Positions 22,346 to 34,637 of a DNA stretch of 64,000 bases are shown one piece after another. Source of the DNA: Cacajao melanocephalus (taxonomy: Eukaryota; Chordata; Mammalia; Primates; Pitheciidae); contig CAUYLG010044355.1 of assembly GCA_963573385.1 (NCBI GenBank), positions 1-64,000 of the forward strand, given 5' to 3'. Every line of letters starts with the position of its first letter. Position 1 is the first letter of the stretch. A program made the translations under genes and the position numbers. Below the pieces are notes generated by a model. The model searched no databases, had not been told where the DNA came from, and was given only the letters and a program-made list of their open reading frames with translations.

Positions 22346-24472
22346 ATACACACACTACATTTTTACCCAGCTGCTCCCAAACTAAAGAATTTAAAAGTAA
22401 CTTTCTCTTTGAAAGATACAAACTCTCTAATTTATCTCTTATTTCCTAAGTACAGTAATGATAATTTTGCTAAAAATAATTTGCATGTTTAAAAATCATA
22501 CACTAAAAAGGTCCTAGCTATTCTATCCATGTGATAATGTCTGAAATGATTTTGAAACCATGCAGATATAGGTACAGATGCAAAAGAGTCTAGAGGGTAG
22601 TGAGAATGTAGCTGGAGGTGTTTTGTGCCCCTCAGTCTGCACACTGCCAGTCTATGCAGCAGCCTTGGGGGTAAATTATTTTTAGTACTATTATAACCCT
22701 TTTTTATTGTTTGAATAGCAGTCTTATGACAAAACATTTATAGTCAGGCTGCCTTTGTACTTGACTGAAAGGGAGCAATCATAGAGAGTGATAAGGCAAC
22801 AATGGTAATGATAACTGCATTTATGAAGATGTACAGAATTTAAATGGATGTGCTAAAATAGACTGGTGGTAGTTCTCTACCTGAACCTGGAGCAGAGATG
22901 GGCACAATTCTTGTGGCAGAGGTGCTTTTGTTATTTGGGGCAGATGACAGAGAGAGAAAGAGTGTGCGTGTGTGCACACACATGTGCGTGCTTTCCTTTG
23001 TCATTGTTTCTTCCTTTCAGTTAAATGTACCTGATATGTATTTGTAGGTTAGTGATAACAAACATAGAAATATTCTATATTCAGATTGATAATTATCATA
23101 ATTTTGTGAGATTATGATAAAATGCAACTGCATTTCTGCATAAACTATTCAACTGAAGTATTAGTTCTTTAAAAATTATGATTCTTTGCTCTTATCTAGC
23201 ATTGGTCTATTTCTCTGTCTCTTGACACTCTACCTCTCATGAAAAATTGATAATTTTCTCTGAGAATGAGAGGAGGATGGAGGGGACGGTGCTGTATCTC
23301 AAAACATAATTCAAGAGTGAGAGGTTATTCTGTCTGCTTGGTACCAATGGTTTTCATATATTTTTACAGTTTCATCAATTTTCTTTATTCCTAATGTTCT
23401 GACCATAAGTAAAAGTGAAGCTTCTTCGGGTCCAGTTACATTGTTTATTTTTATTTTCAGATATTTTGTAGCATTAACATAATGGATATAACATAATAAA
23501 AAGGGTTGACATTGTACAATTGCCTCGTGCTCTACATAAAACTAAAACTATACAATGTGGGTTAGAAATAGTATCTTCTCTTCTCAAGGTATCCCCAAGG
23601 TGTCTTAAAATCAGCCATACATTGCTGAAGTCTATATTTTGTCTTCCTTGGCCCATTCTCCTTTTCAGCAAAGTTAATAACTTCTATCGTGAAGGGAAAA
23701 AATCAATTTATTTATGTCCAACCTTGTTTCAGAAAGAAATTAAGGTGACTTACAAAGATGCATAAAATAAATTTAAAACTAAGTGAGGGAAATGAAAGCC
23801 ATGGGAGAGTCAGAGAATGAGGGAAGGGTGGAGAATAGAGTGTTACTATGGAGCAAAATGCCTATTGTGAACCCCTATGTGCTTGTGAGATTTGGGCTGC
23901 AGATTTAGGTTTCAGCTCTCTAGCAGCCAATACAAAGATGGAAACAATTCCAAGATACACAGAGTCAACATTAAGAGTAAGAGAACAAATAGATTTCTCA
24001 GGAGATGTGCAACTATTTCAGGGTATTCAGGCTTATAGGAAATTTATCCCCCGGGTCATGATAGAACACTGTGTAATCCCAGGAAATAAGTTTCTTAACT
24101 ATAGTCTATGATAAACATGCCATGTAAGTATAATAAAAACTAGTTGTGTGCTATGCAGCATCTTGAGAAAGTAAAAGTCAGTGAAGGCAAGTGTAAAGTT
24201 TATTAATTCAGTAGTCATCCATTTAGTATGTCCTCTGTATTCTTCAACAGGCAGGAAATTGAACAAGCAAATAATGAGCAAGAGCCATAGCCTCCTGCCC
24301 TCATAAAACTTACAATTTTTTACTGAAACTGACATTGACAAATTAGTTATGTGTGTGATAAAAAAATTCTGCGAGTGATGAGAAGAAGACTTAGCTTAGA
24401 TCTGATAGTCTAACCTAATCCTCAGGTAGATGTCACAAGAGCTGGGGCTGCATACAAGGTAGACAGCTGTAT
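22346..24472. other. Apparently single-copy stretch
   Basis: No gene identified. A short alternating GT/CA run lies at 22961-22991. 24180-24400 ('gccctcataaaacttacaat', 'gtgataaaaaaattctgcga') may be a very old dispersed repeat, unnamed. Confidence 0.4.
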
Positions 24473-25819
24473 ACAAATAGCACTTCTTTTTTTAAAAATT
24501 TTTTATTTTAGGTTTGGAGGTACATATGCAGGTTTGTTACATAGGTAAACTCATGCCATGAGGGTTCGATGTACGGATTATTTCATCACCCAGATACTAA
24601 GCCTATTACTTGTTAGTCAATTTTTTGGCTCCTCCCCCTATTCCTACCCTCCGTTTTCAAATAGGCCCCAGTGTCTGTTGTTTCTTTCTTTGTGTTCATG
24701 AGTTCTCATCATTTAGCTCCCACTTATAAGTGAGAATATGTAATATTTGTTTTTCAATCCATTCATTAATTTGCTAAGAATAATGGCCTCCAGCTCTATC
24801 CACGTCCCTGAAAAGGAAATGATCTTATTCTTTTCCATGGCTGCAAAGTATTTCATGGTGTTTATGTACCATATTTTGTTTATCCAGCATGTCATTGATG
24901 GGCATTTAGCTTGATACCATGTCTTTGCTATTGTGAATAGTGCTGCAATAAATATTCGTATCCATGTGTCTTTATGGTGAGTTAATTTACATTCCTCTGG
25001 GGATATACCTAGTAATGGGATTGCTGGGTCTAATGGTGGTTCTGTTTTTAGCTCTTTGAGGAATTGCCACATTGCTTTCCACAGTCATTGAACTAATTTA
25101 TACTCCCACAAATAGTATATAAGTTCTCCTTCTCTCTCTCTCTTTTTTTTTTTTACAACTTCTCCAGCATCTGTTATTTTTTGATTTTTTTGAAAAATAG
25201 CCATTCTGACTGGTGTGAGATGGTATCTCATTGTGGTTTTGATTTGCATTTCTCTAATGATGGTGATATTAAGCTTTTTTTCATATGCTTTTTGGCCACA
25301 TGTTTCTCTTTTAGCAAAGTGCCTGTTCATTGTTTTGCCCACTTTTTAATGGGGTGGTTTGATTTTTCTTATAAATTTGTTTAACTTCCTTATAGATGTT
25401 GGATAAACAAGTAATGGGGAAAGGGGTCCCTATTCAATAAATGGTGCTGGGGTAACTGATTAGCCATATGCAGAAGATTGAAAGTGGATCCCTTCCTTAA
25501 ACCCTATGCAGAAATAAACTCAAGATGGATTAAAGACTTAAATGCAAAACCTAAAACTACAAACACCCTGGAAAACAACCTAGGCAATACCATCCTGAAC
25601 AATTATGATAAAGACGTCAAAAGCAATTGCAACAAAAGCAGTAATTGATCTAAGCCTAATTAGATACCCCCGAAAATGTTAATTCTTTTGCTGTTAATTC
25701 TTTTCAGAAGCTCTTAAGAGCTTCTGCACAGCAAAAGAAACTTATCAACAGAGTAAACAGAGAACCCACAGAATGAGAGAAACTATTTGCAAACTATGCA
25801 TCTGACAAATAGCATTTCT
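24473..25819 (-). mobile_element. L1 with 5' inversion (twin-priming structure)
   Basis: 24488-25400 is an antisense L1 3'UTR plus the ORF2 C-terminus. The minus frame at 24713-25072 reads MWQFLKELKTEPPLDPAIPL, then the usual TWIRIFIAALFTIAKTW block. From about 25405 to 25804 the sequence is the adjoining upstream part of ORF2 in plus orientation ('taaatggtgctggggtaact', 'agatggattaaagacttaaa', 'cttctgcacagcaaaagaaa', 'catctgacaaa'). 'acaaatagcacttct' (24473-24487) and 'acaaatagcatttct' (25805-25819) are the target duplication with one change. Confidence 0.92.
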
Positions 25820-28353
25820 ATGAATGCAGCTTTTAATTTGTGTGGGATAGTGGTGAGTTCAAGATGTACTTCCTGACAAGTCTGAAAAGTTTACTTTTTC
25901 TGTGTTGCCAGTTGAGAGCAAAGCCACATGCCTCAGTTGAGCTGAGGCTAGAAAAACAAGAAGAATTAAGAGAGTTTCATATTTAACCATATTCTATTTG
26001 CCTACATGAAGGAGAAAAAAAATTTAGATTTACATTTTGGTCGCCTAATTCTCCCATTATGAGTCTCTTATCTTGTAATATGTTTAGTCTTTTCTTTAGT
26101 GTAACTCATATACTAACCTGTATCTTTAGAATTTTTAAACATATTCTCTGTCAACAATCACTGTTAAAATCATGTTTCAGAAAAGAAATTTTTTAGAAGG
26201 CATGGTTATTTATCAGGAAAATACATACATCTATTTGAAAAATAGCATTTTATAATATCAAGTAATTTATTTTTCATTAATCATATAGTTGGACTGTAAA
26301 TGCTCTTGTTGTGTTCCTATTTAAGTTGTTATTAATAGTATTGAGCATAGCTTCACTTTAAAATATGGAAATACAACATTTCAAGCAATCTATCTTTTTG
26401 GTTCCACGTGTCTCCAAGAATGGACTTGTTTGTTTAGCTTTTAAATTCTTTTTACAGATCCATAATTAACTCTCTTCAAATGATTTGTTTGTTCCTGTTT
26501 TGGAACTGTTTGTGAAAACAGTGGGGAGGGAGGACAAAGATGTCTAGTAAAATGATGATGAATCCAGTATTATGATAAAAAGATGTAAAAAACCTCGTAG
26601 TAGATTCTGGCTTCATGGTAAGATAGAAGGAACACCTAGTCTTTGGTAACCATTTTTGGATAATCAGGTCGTGTTAACTTAGCAGGGAGACAGTTGCTAT
26701 TTAGCATGAGATTGTTTACCAACATGGAAGGGATTTGGCAACTTCTCTCAGAAAGTAATTCTCAAGCCTATTTTGATTAGCAAACCTCCTATCCTGCCTT
26801 ACCTAAATATACAAGCCCTGCAGTGACATTGAGCACCCCTCCTCCTTTTTCTCCCACGTTCTATTGTCTTATTTGCTCCAAAGTAATGGAATAAATAAAT
26901 GATCTTTATTACTATTAACTTGAATTTAGAGGTTTAGAGGAGCTCTGTGTGGGAAAATGGAACTCATCTCCTGCACACTGACATATTAGAGGAACCACAA
27001 TATCTTTGTTTAAAGTGGATTTGCCTATGAGACATGGGAATAGGAGATAAGCAATAGTTTCATCTCTTCTCTAATTCAGAAATCTCATGATCTTCAGAAT
27101 ATTCCTAAAAAGAAGTCATCATGCTGCTTTCTACCCATCTCCAACCCCCACAAACATCCCCACCTTTAAGCTACATGAGAAATACATACAATATGTCCTC
27201 CATTCCTCTCAAAAATATATAAGCCACAGAAATAATAACATTATTTTTTATACCTTTACAGCCTGACTATGGGAGATCCAACTCATTTGACTCTGACTGC
27301 TCCTTAAGAAACAGAAACAACAAAAAGATACTACTTCCCTCTGAATCACTCCAGGTAATGTTTATTTTCTAATTTATATCTCTCTTGAGGTTTAAAAACA
27401 GTAATACACAGGTGCATCCAAAAGATATAGAAATGGCTTTAGACTAACTACAGATGACCATGTGTAAAATTAAGCAAAAACCTGAAACTCCTTTTATTGT
27501 TGTCTAATGTTATCTATTGCAAGTAGCCACTATTAATACTTTGTGGAGCTCTGGTTGTTCAGCATATATAAAACTACTGTTTACAATGGAAAAGTGGACT
27601 TCACAACTACCTGAAGCTTATATACATTCTTAAAAGTGAAGGATATCTCCATGACATAATACCAGTTTATTTGAACATTAGAGATTCCAGTTTAGACTCA
27701 AGCATAATTAGTTATACTATAACACTAAGCAAGTTTTCTTCTAGGTGGCAGGTTACTTTCAGGTACATAATGACAAAAATAGATTTGTTTCTTTATATCC
27801 TTTTATTTCTTCCTTAGCTTCCCAGCAAAAGCTTTTTGGCATGACAGAATTCTATAGGACATATTTCTTTCTAGACCTCATTGAGAAATATTTAAATGTT
27901 AACCACATTAGGACACTGAGAAATAATACACATATTAGGTATAATAAGAGGAAAATCAAATAGCAAATAAGAAGAAAGAGAAACTAAAGAAAGTGGTAGA
28001 GACAGGGAGGAGAAAACAGGAAAGTGCTCTCAAACTAATTAAAAAGCAAAAGCTTCAATACAGCATTGTATTTCAAAGCAGATACATTTCTTCATGGGCA
28101 TATATTTTAATTTTTGATAAAGGAGATGATGTTTAAAACTCCTAACATCAGGTAAGAGTTTTTTGACAGGTAAGAAATGTTGCCCTGCAAAATGGGATTT
28201 AGTAACTAACTTTTCACTCAAAATAAGATGTTCACAAAATAAGAAATGATTGGAAATAGCCTCACTCTAAGGGGGAAAATCTGCCTGTTTATCTATTTTG
28301 AGAAGTAACAGTAGTTGTTACATTTCAGGCATTCTCTCCTAAAGAATATAATT
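25820..28353. other. Mostly single-copy stretch, no gene seen
   Basis: AT-rich DNA without a recognised repeat. The stretch at 26640-26930, ending in aataaataaatgatctttat, could be an old LTR remnant but cannot be named. The short frame at 27745-27963 has no supporting signal. Confidence 0.4.
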
Positions 28354-28423
28354 GTAAAGATGTTGCAGAGGAGATTTTTCTCTCTTCAAATTTATCTATG
28401 TAACTTGTCTGCAACATCTTTAC
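28354..28423. other. Hairpin: perfect 16-bp inverted repeat, 38-nt loop
   Basis: gtaaagatgttgcaga at 28354-28369 is exactly complementary to tctgcaacatctttac at 28408-28423. The loop is AT-rich with a small internal gaga/tctc pairing. It lies outside any repeat I can name. It could be a pre-miRNA-like fold or a tiny MITE remnant. Confidence 0.6.
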
Positions 28424-29124
28424 TGTGATAAAAGGCTATTCATCACTGTTTTTTTAAGAGGATAAAAGTTTTATGTTGTGTCCAGAAAGACATTTCTTAT
28501 ATGTTCAACTTAGTTGCTAACCAAAAACAGTGTTTTAAGCACGATAGGGTAATTTCCATAAAGGGAAAAGGAATTACCAAGTAGCAGGTACATATGGATA
28601 TATAATACATCAGTTTCTCTTTTTCATCTTTGTCTTTTCTTTGTTAAAATGATATCTATATGCCCTTTTTATGTATGATGTTGGCTCTCATCAGATGATG
28701 CTGTAATAGATAACATGGCAACATGCAATGCGCTTTTCAGAAATACCCCGTGTTTACATTTCTAAATGCTACATTGAAATTGTAATCCCAATAGTTGTGT
28801 AAGATTAATTTGTCCACTGTGTACAATACATTAACAACATCAGTTCTGGATGGCTGTCTGGGAGGGATTGATAATGACAGTACTCACCTGTGAATCTCAA
28901 AAAGTAACACTATTCAGCAAAGATTTTACAGAGTGAATTCTTCATTTTCCTACTAACTATGATGGTTAGGTAGAGGTGATAGTGTTATGGGAGGATAGGT
29001 AAATGCTTTAGCTCGTGCTTAACATTTTCTCAGGAGTAATTTCCTAAAATTACGTTTTTAATTTAGTTTATTTTAGATTTATAGAATTGTAGCCATCAAA
29101 ATAAATCTCTAAAAGATCACCTAG
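28424..29124. other. Apparently single-copy stretch
   Basis: Nothing recognised between the hairpin and the MIR. Confidence 0.4.
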
Positions 29125-29250
29125 TGCAAACCTCTTATTTTACGAATGAGGAAACTGAGGACCAGAGACTTTGTCACTTGTGTCAGACCCACGGTCCATA
29201 ACTAAGTGGAGATGAAAGTGCCAGGCTCTGTGACTCAGTCCATTGCCTTT
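29125..29250 (-). repeat. MIR fragment, antisense
   Basis: 'tcttattttacgaatgagga', 'aactgaggaccagagacttt' and 'gtgccaggctctgtgactca' correspond to the complement of a MIR. Confidence 0.65.
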
Positions 29251-29749
29251 GCATTTCATCCAATTATGTCCTATAAAAATTAAATTATGAAATATTTCAA
29301 GCATGCAGAGAAGTATTAGTGGGACCCCCTACACTGGAATCCTTAACATGGTAATGTTTAGCTCTATTTCCTTCTGGCCATTTTGTATCTTTATTTTAAA
29401 GAATAAAGCAGACACAGTTAAGCTGCTTGCGTACTTCTGTCTCTTATTTCTGGGGAGGGACGTACAAAATGCAAAAAATTACATACAAAAATATGCATTT
29501 TTTTTCAACTTTTGGTAAGAAAAATTGTAAACACGAAAAAGCTGAAAGAATCTTATAGTGATGATTGTATAAACTGGTATCTGGATTCTGCTATTAACAT
29601 TTTACTACATTGCTTTGTCACACATCTATTCATCTAGTTATTCCTAGGTTCCTCAATATATCTACTTTTGTTTCATTTCCAATGAAAGTGCAGATATTAA
29701 TACACTTTCCCCTGAACACTTAGCTTGCATATCACGAAGTAGTGTTCAT

Positions 29750-30545
29750 TACTTTTTAAATTATTTATTTTGATGTAAAATTTGCATGCAATGAAATATA
29801 CTTTTAAAAAATGTACTTTCATCAAGTTTTGTTGACAATCGCATCTACCTGTGTAACCACCAGCATGATTTTGCTATAGAATGCTACTATTTCCCCAGAA
29901 AATTCTCTCATGATTCTTCTCAGTCAATTCTTGCACCAACTTGGCCAGAAATAATCACTTTTTTTTTGTTTTTTGAAATGGAGTATGGCTCTGTCACCCA
30001 GGTTGAAGTGCAGTGATGTGATCTCGGCTCACTGCAACCTCTGCCTCCTGGGTTCAAGCTAATCTTCTGCTTCAGTTTCCCCAGTAACTGGGATTACAGA
30101 TGCACACCACCAGACCTTGATAATCTTTTTTTTTTTTGTGTGTGTATTTTTAGTAGAGGAGGGGTTTTGCCATGTTGGCCAGGCTGATCCCATACTCCTG
30201 ACCTCAAGTGATCCGCCAGCCTTGGCCTCCCAAAGTGCTGAAATTATAGACATGAGCCACTGCACCCAGCCCAGCTGTTTTAATATTTTTCACCACTAGT
30301 TAGTTTTTCCTGTTCTAGAGATGAAAATAAATGGAATCAAACAGGATGTCCTGTTTTGCATGAAGCTTCTTTCCTTCAGCATAATGTTTTTGAGATGTAC
30401 TCATGCTATTGGATGTATTGATTGTTATTTTTTTATTGTCAGGTATTATTTGATTGTGTGAATGAATCTTGGTTTGTTTATCCCGTTCTCTGTTGACATA
30501 ATTTAGGCTTTCTAGTTTTGCTCTATTATAATTAAAGCTGCTATG
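29750..30545 (-). mobile_element. Old L1 3' end, antisense, split by an Alu
   Basis: 'taaaatttgcatgcaatgaa', 'tgtgtaaccaccagcatgat', 'catgaagcttctttccttca' and 'gcataatgtttttgagatgt' match the complement of an L1M/ME 3' region. The Alu at 29958-30272 interrupts it. Confidence 0.8.
29958..30272 (-). mobile_element. Alu, antisense, diverged
   Basis: Both arms are present ('tatggctctgtcacccaggt', 'ctcccaaagtgctgaaatta', 'gagccactgcacccagc'), with many substitutions and a (TG)n-containing mid-element T run near 30127-30148. Target duplications are not clear. Probably J or old S. Confidence 0.93.
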
Positions 30546-31690
30546 ATAGCCATATCATTGTCTTTATATTTAAAATATATCTTATGTAGATAACATAAAC
30601 ACTTGCTTTTCAATATCTGATGATCTCTACTTTTAAATTGGAATTATTAATACACTTATAGTTAATGTAATTATTATCTTTGGATTTAGGTCTATCATGT
30701 AGAAAATTTTATTGTTGTTTTTATTTCTCTGTTTTTTCTTTGTTTCTCCTTTGCTGCCTTATTCTAGAGTACACAAATACTTTTAGAGTTTTTAGAATTA
30801 TGTTTTATACATTGGGTTTTTAGCTATGCTCTTTTGTGTTATATGTATTTTAGTGGTTACTCTACATGTTACAGTATACAGCCATAATTTCCCACACTTT
30901 AATTACTGTTAATATTTTTTTACTCGAAGTAAAATGTATTTGGTGCAAAAGTGATTGCGGTTTTGCCATTCGTTTTGCACCAACATAATAGAAATGTTTC
31001 AACTGTATAGGCCCCTTTACCAATCCCCACCTTTTTTTATTCTGTAATTTTTGTATGTTACGTATCTGCATACATTATAAATTGTACAGTTTAAACACAG
31101 ATTTAAGCAATATGTGATAAATTAAAAGGAAAAAGTAATCTTTTGTATTTACCCAGATATTTATCATTTTCCTCATTTCTTCCTAAAGATTCAAGTTTCT
31201 ATCTAGTATTATTTTCCTTCAGCCCGAGGAACTTTCTTTACCATTTCTTGTAATATAGGTCTTTCTAATAATAAATACTCTGAGCCTTCTCTTATCTAAA
31301 AGTGTTTTTATTGTGCCTGTATTTTTGAAGGATATTCTTTCTGGATATAAAAGTTCAGTTTGACAGTTTTTTTTAAATTTAAGCACTTTAAAGATGTTCT
31401 ACTTTTTTATGCAGTTTTTGTTTCTGATGAGAGCACAGCAGTTATTTGAATTCTGTATCCATGGTGTTGTTTCCTCTGTTTTCAAGATTTTATCTTTGTA
31501 TTTGGTTCCCACCAATTTGACTATGGATGCATTATTAATTTCATATTTATTCTGTTTGGTGTGTTGAAATAATTGAATTTGAATATTTACGTCTTTCACA
31601 AAATTTAGGAAGTTTTTGGCTTTGGTGTTTTTTCAAATATATTATCTCTACCATTCTGTCTTCTCTTTCTGGGACTCCACTTAACCCTTG
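30546..31690 (-). mobile_element. Old L1 upstream region, antisense
   Basis: 'ttatagttaatgtaattatt', 'tatgtattttagtggttact', 'tttccttcagcccgaggaac', 'cattttcttgtaatatagg'-like wording, 'tgaaggatattctttctgga' and 'cagcagttatttgaattctg' match the complement of an L1M4/ME-type body. It continues after the LTR at 32086-32246, after the Alu at 32567-32639 and after the plus-strand L1 at 38306-38600. Confidence 0.75.
30937..30986. mobile_element. MADE1 (mariner MITE), internally deleted
   Basis: tttggtgcaaaagtgattgc plus ggttttgccatt is the left arm of MADE1. It is followed directly by cgttttgcaccaacata, the right terminus. About half of the second arm is missing. The termini still form the 11-bp inverted pair ttggtgcaaaa / ttttgcaccaa. 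MADE1 copies are the source of the miR-548 family, but this copy lacks most of the long stem. Confidence 0.88.
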
Positions 31691-32085
31691 TGTTAGTTTA
31701 GCATTGCTATAAAGAAATATCTGAGACTGGATAAAAAAGGTTTATTTGGATCATGGTTATGTAGGCTGTACTCAAAGCGGTAGTGCTGGCACCTGCTTCT
31801 GGTTAGGGCCTCAGGAAGCTTACAATAATGGCAGAAGGTGAAGGGGAGCTGGCATATCATATGGTGAGAGAGACAGCAAGAGAAAGAAGGGGTAGGTGCC
31901 CGGCCCTTAAACCAGATCTCACGTGAACTCATAGAGTGAGAACTCATTACCCTGAGGAAAGCACCAAGCCATTCATGATGGATCTGCCTCCACGACTCAG
32001 ACACCTCCCACTAGGCCTATTTCCAACACTAGAGGTCACATTTCAACATGAAAATTGTAGGAGACATAACAGCCAAACCATATCA
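31691..32085 (-). mobile_element. Solo MST-type MaLR LTR, antisense
   Basis: On the minus strand it runs from TGATATGGTTTGGCTGTTAT to ...ACTAACACA. It has the MST/THE1 landmarks: a 'cttcctgaggccctaaccag' region, 'aaataaacc' as poly(A) signal region and 'tctcagatatttctttatag' near the 3' end. It is about 395 bp, close to a full LTR. No internal retroviral sequence adjoins it, so it is a solo LTR inserted in the antisense L1. Confidence 0.88.
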
Positions 32086-32246
32086 TTCCAGTTAGACATT
32101 TTGATACTATTCCAAAGGTCCCTGAGGTGCTGTTCAGTCTGTTTTCAATCTTTTTTTCCTCTCTCTTCTTCATTTAGATAGTTTACATTATCCTATATGC
32201 AGGTTCACTTTTTCCTCTGACATCTCTACTCTGCTTATAAGCCCAG

Positions 32247-32566
<320 letters not shown>

Positions 32567-33207
32567 AAAATCAGATTTTGTACTTTCCAGTTCTAAAATT
32601 TCAATTTTAAAAATATAATTTCTTGAGTAATGTCACACAGATGGCAGAGTAGGGGTTACTAGTGGGGTTATGAAACCCCACACAAAACCAAATATAGGCA
32701 ACTATTCACAAACAGAAATAGCCAAAAGAGGCTCAATGTTACATTAAAAGATCGGAGGCAATAGAGTGGAACAAACAAACAAACAACAAGAACAGCAGAG
32801 GAGAGTATCCACATATAAAGCATGGTTGATGAGACTGGCATACCTGAGATGCAAGGAAACAGCTAGGAGCAAAGAATAAAGATCATCACTATTAGCTACA
32901 GGGTGGGAACCACCATAGTCCCTATTAGCCTATTCCACTAAGAACACAAGGATCTCTTGCCACACAAGTAATCAAGAGCTGTTCCTACTGGGAACCCCAG
33001 AAAGGAAGATGATGATTGCATGTCCCTCTCCTGCCCAAGAATGGGCCACTGTTGAGCTGCTTTGGGAAAGGAGTCATTGCCTCGCTCACCCCATGGGTAC
33101 TTTGATGCCAGACCATGGATGTTCTGCAAGTACTCATACTCCATACCAGGGTTCTGCAGCTACACTGAGTCCACTTACAGTTTAGACACTGGAGCCATTG
33201 TCAGAGC

Positions 33208-33720
33208 GAGCTATTTCACTCAAGAATGAAGCCCTGATGCATCTAACCAAGCTCTGATGCACCTAAAGAGGTGCAGCCTGAGGTCATAATGAGCTATAAT
33301 GCACCTTGATGTCGTAGTGAGCTATTTCACTCAAGAGCCAAGCCCTGATGCACCAAGAGCCAAGTTCTGATGCACCTACCCATGTCCTAGGTACCAGTCT
33401 ACTTACTACAGAGAACTAGACACTGCCTTGGTCCTGGAGTTGCACTAATTGTGCACACATCTGCGCTCTCATTTTGGCTACCTGGCTACTTCATAAGCAT
33501 CTGTGCTTCAGCTGCTGTTACCAAGGCAGGAATAGAGGTGCCTTAGCCTCAGGTACTGCCTCAGCTGCCATAGAGAGCTAGATCTCCCCCTAACCGTGGA
33601 ACCACTGTAACTTTGTTTATATATGTGCTCCCATTTTTAGCTTTCCAGGCCATGTCACAAGCATCTGTACCTTACATTCCGTTACCAGCACGGCAATGGA
33701 GATGCCTGTACCCCGCTTAT
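33208..33720 (+). repeat. Tandem units in the L1 5' leader
   Basis: gagctatttcactcaag recurs at 33208 and 33319 (period 111), each followed by a 'gccctgatgca' word. A second, more diverged pair starts near 33461 and 33623 (period about 162), sharing 'aagcatctgt' and 'gttaccag/aaggcaatg' type words. Confidence 0.65.
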
Positions 33721-34218
33721 TAATGCTATTGTTCAATCCTAGAGTCTTAATTCCTCCATTCATGCCTGAGCTTTAGACCTCAGCTCTGTTGCTCTTGCAG
33801 GAGTGCCATTTATCAGACACCAGTTCCACCATTACTTCTAGCGAGCTTATAAGCCAGGCATAGTGCCAAGAGTGATAACCTGGCCACAACTTCCCTGGTG
33901 GGAGAAAAAGAGATTGTGAGGACCTTAGCAGCCATCACCACCAAAGACTCCAACAACCCTTGCTGTCACTGCAAATATCCACATATTGGCTGCTGAGGAT
34001 CCCTGCAATATTTACCAACACTGACTTCAGCTGACAGAGCTGCACATAGACTACATAGCTGACACCCACACTGGTACCAGGACTGCTGCACTCCACCCAG
34101 CAAGTGCCCTCATACTCCTCAAAGGGGAAGGTCTCACCACAGGAGAGATAGCCTGTAAAGGCTACAAATGTTACTGCTCTATCAGATGCACAGTCATCAA
34201 TGTAAAGTAGCAAGAAGT

Positions 34219-34464
34219 ATGAAAAATCAGGAAGACATAGTGTTGCCAAAACAACACAGTAATCCCCCAGTAGCTAACCACAAAGAAATGGAGATATATG
34301 AAATGAGTGAGGTAGAATTCAAAGTAGTTGTTTTAAGGAAGGTCAGTGAGCTGCAAGAAAATACAGAGAAACAATTCAATGAAATTAGGAAAACAATAAA
34401 TGATCAAATGAGAAATTTAACAGAGATTAAAATTATTTTAAAAAAGAAACTTGGGAACTTATAA
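34219..34464 (+). pseudogene. L1 ORF1 N-terminal remnant
   Basis: The frame reads MKNQEDIVLPKQHSNPPVAN, then MEIYEMSEVEFKVVVLRKVS, ELQENTEKQFNEIRKTINDQ and so on. This is the charged coiled-coil start typical of old L1 ORF1 RNA-binding proteins. It is open for about 80 codons and ends at a stop where the GT/AT microsatellite begins. The central and C-terminal RNA-binding domains do not follow in frame, so it is a dead fragment. Confidence 0.7.
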
Positions 34465-34500
<36 letters not shown>

Positions 34501-34585
34501 GTATATACACATTTAACCTTCCTGTACCTGGAAATTGATCTGTATCTATTTCCTGTACCTGAAAATATAGATATATATGTAGATA

Positions 34586-34637
<52 letters not shown>

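Noticed and set aside
34219..34464. Possible cellular coiled-coil gene
   Set aside because: The position after an L1 leader and the wording (MEIYEMSEVEF) identify it as an L1 ORF1 remnant.
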